Shown: positions 55,846 to 64,000 of the stretch, one piece after another
Layout of the letters: every line of letters starts with the position of its first letter
Numbering within the stretch: the stretch's first letter is position 1
DNA from: Marthasterias glacialis
Lineage: Eukaryota; Echinodermata; Asteroidea; Forcipulatida; Asteriidae
Assembly (NCBI GenBank): GCA_911728455.2
Contig: OU452222.1
Coordinates: 9,446,108-9,510,107 of the forward strand
DNA length: 64,000 nucleotides
Reading direction: 5' to 3'
Notes under the pieces: generated by a model
Seen by the model: only the letters and a program-made list of their open reading frames with translations
The model's database searches: none
What the model was told of the DNA's origin: nothing
Translations under genes and position numbers: made by a program

Positions 55846-58800
55846 CTGGGCGCTTCGCAGCTTTGTAATTTAAAAGAGAAGAAAATCTTGTAACTTTCTT
55901 GACATCAGGCAAATTTAATAAGCAATTTCATCCATAAAATTGGGAATCATCCCAACAACACTACTGAGGTAGTTGAAGACAAACAAGTCACTGAGAAGTT
56001 TCAGAAAGTAAAACAGGGCACCAGTCTTTGTTTACATAGCACAAAATTTCTGCACTAGCTTTGTAAAAGTGAAAAACACTTAGTAAGGTTTATTATGCCC
56101 AAAGTCCTTGTTAACCTGTAAAATATTTTTTCCTCTACCTTAAGCATTGATTTTTCACTTGAGTCATGAAATGTAAGGTTGTTGTTTGACTGAGCATGAA
56201 ACTTGGCAGTTTGCCTTGTTCTCACACCCTCTCTGTCAAGCTTTACCAAACTATGTCGGCCAAACAGCTGCATCTCACTATGCAATCTCCCTCTGGACTA
56301 TCTTCACCCAGCCCTGGTGTATGTTTTTTCTTCTGCCCGACAATCTATCAAGTTTTAAAAGTCAGACAAGTCATAATCTCAATTCCAGTTATTTTCCTTA
56401 TAACTTTATAACACAAACATGAGCAAATAGACCGATTGCGCGACCCGCGATCTAGGCCTACATTATAAACAAAATAACAGGCAGGTGGCTACATAGTTGT
56501 CCGATGCCGGAACAACCTGGTTTTAAAAAAATGACTCCCATTGGGAACAAAAAACCTTACAAATTTAAAGGGCTCCTCACCTGCGGTAATTTTGCAGATG
56601 CTATCAAGGTCCTTTTTGTCCGGTGCCCATCTCGCTTGGTTCTCATTTCATCGATGCTCACCAGTGAGTACACTGTAGTCATTGTGTAGTCATTTCTCTC
56701 ACCTATTGAAAGAGATTGTAAGATCAAAGAGACCATGGCACCTTGTTTACAAAAAGAGAGACCCTTGCATTTTCTAGGACATTTCCCGGCAGGAAAAGTA
56801 CTACCCTAGTCAATGAGAAATTGCACATGTTGTATCATAATTACCAGACAACATCAAGAATTGTAAAATATAACAGCTTAACCAGTTTTGAGAAGTGCCC
56901 ATTTCTTTCAAAAGTGAACAACACCCTTTCAATGAAATTTCAATAAAATGCACGATTTGATGTTTTCCTCCACTGAGCCAGCAGGAAGTCCAGGCTCTGG
57001 GGCTTTTTTGTAAACTTGTAGTGTCACAGGTTACTTGGTCTGTAACGCTCCTACAGAGATGTTTCAATTCCTCACAGTAAGTGACTTATTAATGTAACTT
57101 TGAAATCATGTTACCAAACATCGGGTGCCAGACGGGGCCAAATTTCATGGCTCTGTTTACCGCAGAATTGTATACTCATGGTTACTATTTAAGGGGTTGG
57201 TGCCAAATTGTATTTTAAAAAAATTAAACAAATTAAACAAATGTTTTGGAAAGTTTCAATCATTTCTCAAAAGGGTATTTATCTTAGTTAAAAATCTACA
57301 TTTAGCCAAAAGAAGGGGGGGAAAAGAAGGAAAACTATGGATAGAGAGTAATTTTAGCATTATAACAATTATAATTTTCATTTTTAATAAAAAAAAAGTG
57401 GTACATTTATTGATTTTGACAATCTGTTGTTATTAATGTACAGTTAGGGTGCCAGGTAGACGGGCGTGAGAGCCGTACCCTTCTTTCTGCAGGGATTTTA
57501 GTTTGTAGTTGCATCTCTTTTATAAAGTGTTGCTCTTACCAGATAAGACTGTATTCTGCAGCTGACTGTGGTGCACTTGGTTCTCCATATCATAACCCTC
57601 ACTCTGTAGCTCACTACCAGGGGGCGGACCAGAGATAGACTCACTAGTGTAGACTATGGGAGGTGGGATTGTAAGTGGTGGAGGAATATAGGCTGGCAGA
57701 ATGAAACAGAATGTTACAGAATGAGAAAGATTTATGCCAAATGAAGCAGAAAAAATCAAATGAAGTACAACAACTAGTTGAATGGTACAGAAGAATAAAA
57801 CTGAAAAATACGTACACTGAGAAAAGAGGAATATAGCAGAATGGAGGAGTGTGCAGCAGAATGAAACACAAAAAAGAATAATCAGCCCCAGAATGAAACA
57901 AAACAAAACAATGAAACTGAATGTTAAAGAATGAAAAATACATCCAAAATAGAAATTTCAAAAGTAAAAGGAGGAGTGAATGATAGGGGGGAAATTTAAT
58001 AAAACAATTGAATAAATAAATAAAACAGAATGCTAAAGAATGGAATCAATTTGAAGAAATAAAATTTTAAACATGCATTTCATCAGGTGAAAAAAGGGTG
58101 TAGAAAGTGCACTAAGATTACCTGTATCCTTATACCTCATGTACACTGCAAACTCATCAGCAGTGCCAACCTGCCCTGGGAAACAGAATATAAAATTTAA
58201 TATAATAACTGTAGAAAATTTTTGATTTCAAGAAGAATTTAAAATGTTAAAGTTAACTTCTTTTTTTTAATGAAAAATTGCCCAACACAAGACCAAAGGG
58301 GCTCTCAAGGGAAAGGCTACAAGGAAGCAGATTGGAATGGAATGTTATTGTCACATCTGGGCCGGTGCTCCAGCATGTCACTTATCCCTGCTTGACAAAA
58401 TTCGACAGCGAGATATTAATCTCGCAATCACAGTATTAATGCAAGGGTTTAATGCAGGGGTTCCTCAGGGTTCAGTTCTGGGCCCTAGCCTATTTTTTTC
58501 GTACATGAATGACCTACCTGGGAAACTAGAAACATTACAAAGTTAATGTGTGTTGTGCCAGCAGAGGGTAGTTAGCAGAGGCATGGGAGAAAGTTGTTGG
58601 GGAAAATATGCCATCAAACAATATCAGGGTTTGAATTTCTACATTAGGCTTCGGGTCTTGTGACCCAGAACTTTTTAATGGACCTCAAATGTTTACATTT
58701 GTTTCTTTTTTATTTCATTTGCTTCACTTTTAAGAGGTGATTTGGAATTGAAGAGCAGTATACATTTATAAATTTCTTTAAAATATCTGTTTTGAAAACA

Positions 58801-61800
58801 CTTGACTGCAGGACTTCTTTAGTTTTGGGGTTACTGGCCCAATGCTAAAATTAGGAAGTTTTGACAGCCTATATACAGAGTCATTTGCAAATACTAACCT
58901 CCCATGAAGTTGGTTGACTTTGTATCCTTGCTGAAGAAGAACTTAGGGTAGGAACTGACACGTTCCCAGTTACAAGGATGAGCATAGTTGCCAGCATCAA
59001 TGACGACCATCCATCCGTACTGCTGAGGACACCCTTCGTAATACTTACTCATGAAGAAATGGCGACCAAGGCTAGCATGTCTTAGTAAAGAGGAGTGCAT
59101 GAGGGAATTGCAATAGTCAGATAGGCAGTAGAAGACGTTTTAGATGTGTTAAAGAACTAGTGCATCCAGGATTTTGAGCTGGGGACGGGGAGGGGAGGAA
59201 AGGGGCATATCAATTTTCACAGGGTTGACTATTATAACATAAGATCACTTCCGCAAGATATACAACTTGAAAATATCAAAAAAGCTGACAGCAAGAATGG
59301 AGGGTGGGGTGAGACTCCTACTTGTCTCAAACCAGAGATATGGATGTATGCACTCTGTGTTATCTTCAAGTATACTGCTTTAAAGATGCATTACCTGATT
59401 TCTTGCCAAATTGACAGTAAAAAACTGATTTAAAATTTAGATGGATATTTTCCTTTGGTCCAGGAAGTTACAAACTTTTACTTGAGAAACTGAACAAACA
59501 CAACTTTGTGAGCGATTAGCAATAGTTTGTTGAAAGATACAAATGAGTCATTGTCAAGACCCGACATTATCTCATGTTATACCAGCAGCCATGTACAATT
59601 TGCTTGTTACAAGTATGTGCATTGTATGTGATGGCTTCCAGGAGAGTATTTAGTTTTTTTCCTTTTTTTCCCAAAATTTGTTCAATCAATTTGTTTTAAA
59701 TGTTTTGGTCTTTCAACAAGAAATCGGGTGATGTGACTTTAATAAGCCATACTTCTATTTGAACTATGGAAATCTTTGACAGTTAGAATGCACTGTGCTC
59801 TTGGTTACATCCCTGAATAGAAAAATCAAAACACTAACCCATCCACACTGAAGAAGTTTTTCGTAGCAGTCTCCATATCAGTGTATGGAGATGAGATAAT
59901 CCGATGCGATGCAAGCCAGTTCATCTTATTGGTGTCTCTTCCATCAAATGACACTTCAACAGCAGGCTGGTCATTGACCAACATGGCCACCTTTACCTAG
60001 ACAGAGAGACAGGGAAGTAGCCTTATTACTATGGTATGAGAAGAAACGGTGATTGAACACCAGCAAATCCAAAACTTGTGGTTCAGGAACAATTTCATTG
60101 ACACATTTTCATCGTTATGCCTTTTTTCGGCTTTTCCCTTTGGCTCTCTTCACAGATTTTAGGGTGAGGAGGGAACTGTACAAATGGTTAACAGACACTA
60201 TCACCGGCTGCCCTGTTCTTGGTTTTATTGGTCCATGTAAATACGCCAACTCTCTGATTTCTCAATAAATGACATTCTGGACCTGAAAAGTACCTTGACA
60301 TCAGGAATAATCTTGAGAAAACACCTTAAAATAGAAATTGTTAAACACCTCTGTTTATTTGTATGTGTACCTCTTCTACGACGATAGTATCTGCCCATTT
60401 CTCAATGAGTCCACTTTTATACAAGGTTTGATCATCAGAATCATCATGGGATGAATATGATGATGATGTCCATGCCTTGTAGACGCTCTGACCGGTATCT
60501 GCAGCTGCCTTAAATACCAGGATGAAATCTAGTGAGAGAACGAAGGGCAGGTCATCATCATCAAGCCATAAGTAACTTGGAATTTTGAGTAAACCCAGCC
60601 TACCACACAAACTGTCTATCAACAGCACCCTTGTGTGTAGTGCATAACACACATGAATTATGCGCTGCCCTGGGCTACACACGAAAAACGTCCAGCCATG
60701 CAAAATGGTGGAAACTTGTTTAGATTTAGCAATTTGAATTATGTCTGACTTTTTGGCATGTTCGGTCATGCTAATGCAGTTTTACAGTGAAATCAAGTTT
60801 ACTTTATTGTGGACGTGCCCCATCTTTTATCTCATAATCAGAAATAAAAAATAAAGATAAAACGTACCGTATTGACAGACGTATTGGTTGACATTGTTAC
60901 AATCTTGATCTTCCCAGAATCCATCGATCAAACTAAACAAAAATTAAATCAAATCGCTGAGAACAAATGACCACCCAAAAAACTCAGCATAATTCCACAT
61001 TCAACCCACTGCTCCCCCACACCCAAGTGAAAATGGTAATTACAAGCTCTTAGCTCTTCCCTTTATCAGATTGAGCGTAAAAAAAATCCCATTTCTTTAA
61101 TTGTATTTTATAACATTTAGACTGAAATAAAATCCCTGAAATAAAACCCAGCAAATATTGTATTGATTTTTAAGTCCAAATGTGCAACCCATCTTTATGA
61201 CATCTTTATAGCCATTCTTGATCGTCTTACACATTTCAGCATTTAGTTTATGTTTGTTTAACTGACAGAGGTGTAGTATGAGGCTGCATTTTGAGCCTCA
61301 ATCAGCAAATGAAGCACTAAATCAAGAAAACAAGGACATCCAGACTAAAATTCTGTTAGTTTACCGACCAAAATCAAAACGCAAACACACTTTTTCCTTT
61401 CAGTATACTAATTTGCCAAAACGGTTTGCTATGACATTATTGAATCCAGCGGAGTTTCATGCTGAGTGCTTGAATCTTTCTTCAAACATATCAAATAGTG
61501 GAGAACGTTAGTTGTTGGCAAATCTGCCAACTGGCTCATACAACTCTCAAAATGAAATCTCAGTCGGCAAATTACACCCTCTAAAAGAAAAATGTCCTTG
61601 CTAATTCCCTGTTAAATGGCGTTTCACTACAACTTACTTTTTATATTTACCAAATTAATAAATGAAATATCGATTATTATTTTTTTCTTTTTCGGAAAGT
61701 CATTTGCTGATAAACAAACAAGTTGTATGGTCCGACGATGTTGTTCACGCATTAGCACTTGAAATGTTTACCTAAAAACTGCGCAGTTTGTTGTAGGGGA

Positions 61801-64000
61801 ACGATGACTGGGCCCATAGGAAGACCTCCAGTTTGTAAAAGACAATGGGAAATTGTCTGAAGAGACAAAGGAACCCTCCTCGATGATGTCATTGGCATCA
61901 AACCAAAACTGTCCTGGAACAATACAATACAAAAAGCTACAACAATGGGTTATTGTCTAAAATGGGCCAGTGTATAAAAAGACAAAGGAACCTTCTTTGA
62001 TGGTGTCACTGGCATTGATCCCATACTGTCCTGGAACAATATAATAAAGGAAAATTCAACTGACAAAAATTTACTTAAATAAACTGTCCAGTTTTGTTGT
62101 GAAAATTCTGGTAAAAAGTTCAGTATTGAAACCAATGATATAAGTTCTCACTTTAGTGAGGCTCAAGCCCATGTGTCACTGGTTTAGTAAGGGACTAATC
62201 CACTTTGTCACACAGCTCTATTAAAACCTTGACACTATTAGGCTAACCATCAAAACTAATCAACAACCGGGCCAGCTGTTAATAAAATATATCCAAATAC
62301 TGACACCACCACATTGGTTTACCAGTTGTGGAATGATGATCGGAAGCCAGACGCTCAGTCAGAAAGTCTTGCATCATCTGGTCCTTAATCCGTGCCAAAT
62401 GACCGCCTTCCGATTGACAGTATTCCCTGGCATGGTGCCATGTTTGACTACGGAATCCCGGCTTCAACCTGATGACGTGACCTGATAATGTACAATACAT
62501 TGGATTGATTCCAACATGTAAGAGAAACATACCATACTCATTCCGGAGAATCAGATGATTATGACAAGTTATGCCGTTTATAATTTATTCTATGATCGAC
62601 ACTGCATGACAGCTACAATTGAAATAATACAAGACCTACAAACAATACTTTAAAACTTTATAACTTTGAGAACTTTATTGTCCCAACACAGTATAGTTAG
62701 GGGCAAACCTAAACTTGAGATCATAGCATTTATAAATTTTAACTAATACCACACTTGTGAATTAAAATAAGCTAAAACTTGAAATTCCTACACAATTATC
62801 AATGATTGTTTAATTCTCATAACATTTTGTGACTACACTTGAGGAGGTCACTAAGTTTATGACAATTTTGAACTAATTTTTACAGTGTAGAATAACTAAA
62901 ATGAGAAATCAACATAGAGCTATGCACATTAGTTTGGTTCTATTCAAGGGTATACCAATGTGGAAAGAGCATTACTCATTGTTTTCCCCGAGTCAATCAA
63001 ATCCACAGGCAACTCAGGTGGGATTTGAACCCCATCCCCTGCGTTCTACGCCACTAGACTGCACGCTGAGCCTGCCCGGTGACAAGAGGCTAGTTTGAGT
63101 CCTGCAGTTAGCAGTGGATACAACAACAACTTGCTGTTGACAATCCGCATAATTCTACAAAGGGACACTTTTCTGAAAAAAAAAATTCTCTGCAGTCTTT
63201 GACAATCTATTTGACATTCACCTGGTTATAGGTTGTTTTTTTTTTAAGTCTTTGAATTTAAATTTTATTAAAATTGGCAATCATCGTGACCCAAAGGTCA
63301 AATTACAACCCCAGTACAAGGGTAAAAAGAGTAGTAAAATTTATTCTGATTAAGGAAAAGTACAATGTTAGTTCTTGGAAGAATAAATTCATTCTCAACC
63401 TCAGGGATTTAGTGAATGTTCATATCAGGCCTATTTTGACTGCAGCAATTGAAATAAGCATCAGTGATTTGGGGGTCTTCAAATGTCATTTTCTCAACTT
63501 TGACAAGTATTTCAGCTGAATAAAGTTCCCTGAAGGATTGGTACTGGTATAAAATTCAATCCTGTCTTTAAAGAATTGCTGGGCCCCAATTTCACAGAGA
63601 GCCAAGATTAATCTTAAGAGGAGATTAGCCGACAGATCTTCCTGTATTGCTAAGCAAAATGTGACGTCACAATTTAATCAAAATCACACTGATGGTGACA
63701 GAGTAAACTCAACTTAAAATGAATCTCATCTTTTTATGACATTGGGACTGAAAAACTATATTCTTATAATCTTACCTTCACTGTCGATGTAAACATCACA
63801 ATCTGTAGGGTTGCATAACCTTGACTCACTTGTCGTCTGTCCAACACATCCCGCTACTACATCAATACATTCTCTCTCCCTGGTTTGCACACCTACACCA
63901 CATGGCTTTGAGCATTCACTCCATGCTGACCAGAAACCCCAACCCCCTGGCAATACCTCAACTGGGCTGGAGATAGGGGATGTATATGCCCAGAATGGGT
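55591..64000 (-). CDS. TSP1 - C-type lectin - unnamed-domain surface protein, 3' part (eleven exons)
   Basis: Secreted or membrane-anchored adhesion or recognition protein; the precise ligand is unknown. Exons from 5' to 3': 64000-63776 (continues off the window), 62481-62323, 61913-61772, 60932-60868, 60528-60371, 59996-59839, 59071-58899, 58175-58122, 57692-57540, 56702-56581, 55845-55591. Junction phases agree throughout, giving about 487 residues. Order: TSP1 repeat (WGFWSAWSECSKPCG), C-type lectin domain over three exons, a conserved-looking extracellular region (FILVFKAA...) over four exons, Pro-rich linker, basic segment, Cys-containing segment and a hydrophobic C-terminus ending WLVFR. 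The terminal hydrophobic stretch with almost no cytosolic tail suggests a GPI signal. The 5' exons, including any signal peptide, lie right of the window. Confidence 0.9.
56581..56702 (-). CDS. Exon: basic segment with possible furin-type site
   Basis: 122 nt; acceptor CAATAG, donor GTGAGG. ERNDYTMTTVYSLVSIDEM, RTKRDGHRTKRTLIAS. Two R-T-K-R motifs could be proprotein-convertase sites, which would separate the lectin part from the C-terminal part; this is inference. Confidence 0.82.
57540..57692 (-). CDS. Exon: Pro-rich linker
   Basis: 153 nt; acceptor TCTGCCAG, donor GTAAGA. AYIPPPLTIPPPIVYTSES, ISGPPPGSELQSEGYDM and QVHHSQLQNTVLSG; low-complexity extracellular spacer. Confidence 0.83.
58122..58175 (-). 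CDS. Short exon: end of the unnamed domain
   Basis: 54 nt; acceptor TTCCCAG, donor GTAATC. GQVGTADEFAVYMRYKDT. The ADEFAVY strand closes the domain. Phase 1 at both ends keeps the frame. Confidence 0.85.
58330..58545 (+). pseudogene. Scrambled LINE RT fragments in an intron
   Basis: CHIWAGAPACHLSLLDKI is the C-terminal RT-tail block (WGGAP..YL..LDK.Q), and it precedes GVPQGSVLGPSLFFSYMNDL, the core RT block that normally comes first. The order is inverted relative to a normal element, so two fragments or a rearranged copy. Opposite strand to the host gene. Confidence 0.8.
58899..59071 (-). CDS. Exon: unnamed extracellular domain, part 3
   Basis: 173 nt; acceptor CATGCTAG, donor GTTAGT. LGRHFFMSKYYEGCPQQYGW, MVVIDAGNYAHPCNWERVSS, then PKFFFSKDTKSTNF. 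The FF..YYEGCP..YGW.VV...C.W pattern continues the same domain. Confidence 0.9.
59839..59996 (-). CDS. Exon: unnamed extracellular domain, part 2
   Basis: 158 nt, starts on a whole codon; acceptor TGTCTAG, donor GTTAGT. VKVAMLVNDQPAVEVSFDG, RDTNKMNWLASHRIISSP, YTDMETATKNFFSVDG. Ends with two bases of the Gly codon of the next exon. Confidence 0.88.
60371..60528 (-). CDS. Exon: unnamed extracellular domain, part 1
   Basis: 158 nt; acceptor CACTAG, donor GTACAC. DFILVFKAAADTGQSVYKAW, an Asp/Ser-rich stretch, then YKSGLIEKWADTIVVEE. The VFKA...VYKAW...LIEKW spacing recalls uncharacterised domains in marine-invertebrate proteins; no family name is claimed. Confidence 0.85.
60868..60932 (-). CDS. 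Exon: C-type lectin domain, C-terminal part
   Basis: 65 nt; acceptor GTTTAG, donor GTACGT. SLIDGFWEDQDCNNVNQYVC QY ends the CTLD; FWEDQDC matches the W-N-D-x-x-C block. The last G splits a codon with the next exon. Confidence 0.9.
61772..61913 (-). CDS. Exon: C-type lectin domain, central part
   Basis: 142 nt; acceptor TTCCAG, donor GTAAAC. QFWFDANDIIEEGSFVSSD, NFPLSFTNWRSSYGPS and TTNCAVF fit the central CTLD strands (W-I/D-x-x-N-D, EGSF.WSDG, TNW). The EPN/QPD sugar-binding triplet is not evident. Confidence 0.92.
61960..62033 (-). pseudogene. Duplicated, decayed CTLD exon in the intron
   Basis: Acceptor TTCCAG kept, then QYGINASDTIKEGSFVF and a stop, clearly a copy of the adjacent exon start (QFWFDANDIIEEGSFVS). 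It ends early and lacks the TNW part. Relic of a tandem exon duplication. Confidence 0.8.
62323..62481 (-). CDS. Exon: C-type lectin domain, N-terminal part
   Basis: 159 nt; acceptor TTATCAG, donor GTAAAC. GHVIRLKPGFRSQTWHHARE, YCQSEGGHLARI, then DQMMQDFLTERLA: the SW..A...C...GGHLA.I pattern of a CTLD. Ends on G of a Gly codon completed by the next exon. Confidence 0.92.
62965..63085 (-). mobile_element. tRNA-like SINE head, minus strand
   Basis: On the minus strand CAGTCTAGTGGCGTAGAACG (box A-like) and GGGTTCAAATCCCACCTGAG (box B), then GACTCGGGGAAAAC. It sits in the intron between the TSP1 and lectin exons. Not a clean tRNA fold. Confidence 0.5.
63776..64000 (-). CDS. Exon: thrombospondin type-1 repeat (partial at window edge)
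   Basis: Open from the window end. GGWGFWSAWSECSKPCGVGV, QTRERECIDVV and ESRLCNPTDCDVYIDSEG carry the W-x-x-W-x-x-W and six Cys of a TSP1 repeat. The donor GTAAGA follows G of a split Gly codon. Confidence 0.93.

Noticed and set aside
57520-57961. Minus-strand frames upstream of the Pro-rich exon (57.5-57.96 kb)
   Set aside because: Only 57540-57692 has correct splice borders and phase; the rest is intron of the same strand.

Overview
The window looks like nuclear DNA from a marine invertebrate. Coding sequence is sparse, exons are short with GT/AG borders, introns are AT-rich and decayed transposons are abundant. The mix of DIRS-like and RTE/CR1-like elements, tRNA-derived SINEs and a TSP1 plus C-type-lectin mosaic gene fits a deuterostome, most likely an echinoderm; that placement is inference.

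Two host genes can be read with confidence. On the + strand, 545-8008 holds the last five coding exons of an SLC7 (LAT/y+L family) amino-acid transporter; its 5' exons lie left of the window. On the - strand, 64000-55591 holds the last eleven exons of a secreted or surface protein with a thrombospondin type-1 repeat, a split C-type lectin domain, an unnamed extracellular region spread over four exons, a Pro-rich linker, a Cys-containing segment and a hydrophobic C-terminal tail. Splice phases agree across every junction of both genes.

Between them the window is mostly repeats. 8-17 kb: minisatellites, foldback elements and unassigned DNA. 17-24 kb: a graveyard of a CR1/Jockey-like tail, a DIRS-like relic, an RTE-like LINE and further LINE pieces, some nested. 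25.7-35.7 kb: the oddest block. An approximately 0.7 kb segment carrying an exon-like core with splice borders is tandemly amplified. It is followed by further exon-like blocks and by a 20-bp satellite of roughly 100 monomers with higher-order organisation that is open in all six frames. A diverged relative of the same terminal exon, without the satellite, lies on the opposite strand at 48.9-49.15 kb, and a relative of the amplified exon lies at 51.0-51.16 kb. 38.7-44.1 kb: a decayed DIRS-like retrotransposon with matching inverted termini, its own minisatellite and a duplicated internal segment. 44.3-47.8 kb: a perfect 29-bp hairpin, convergent Pol III-type promoter modules and 116-bp and smaller tandem repeats. 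49.8-55.5 kb: SINEs and an inverted cluster of one sequence motif.

The most unusual observation is the satellite expansion inside a recognisable exon whose satellite-free relative is in the same window. Function for that locus is unknown. All homology calls were made by eye, with no database search.
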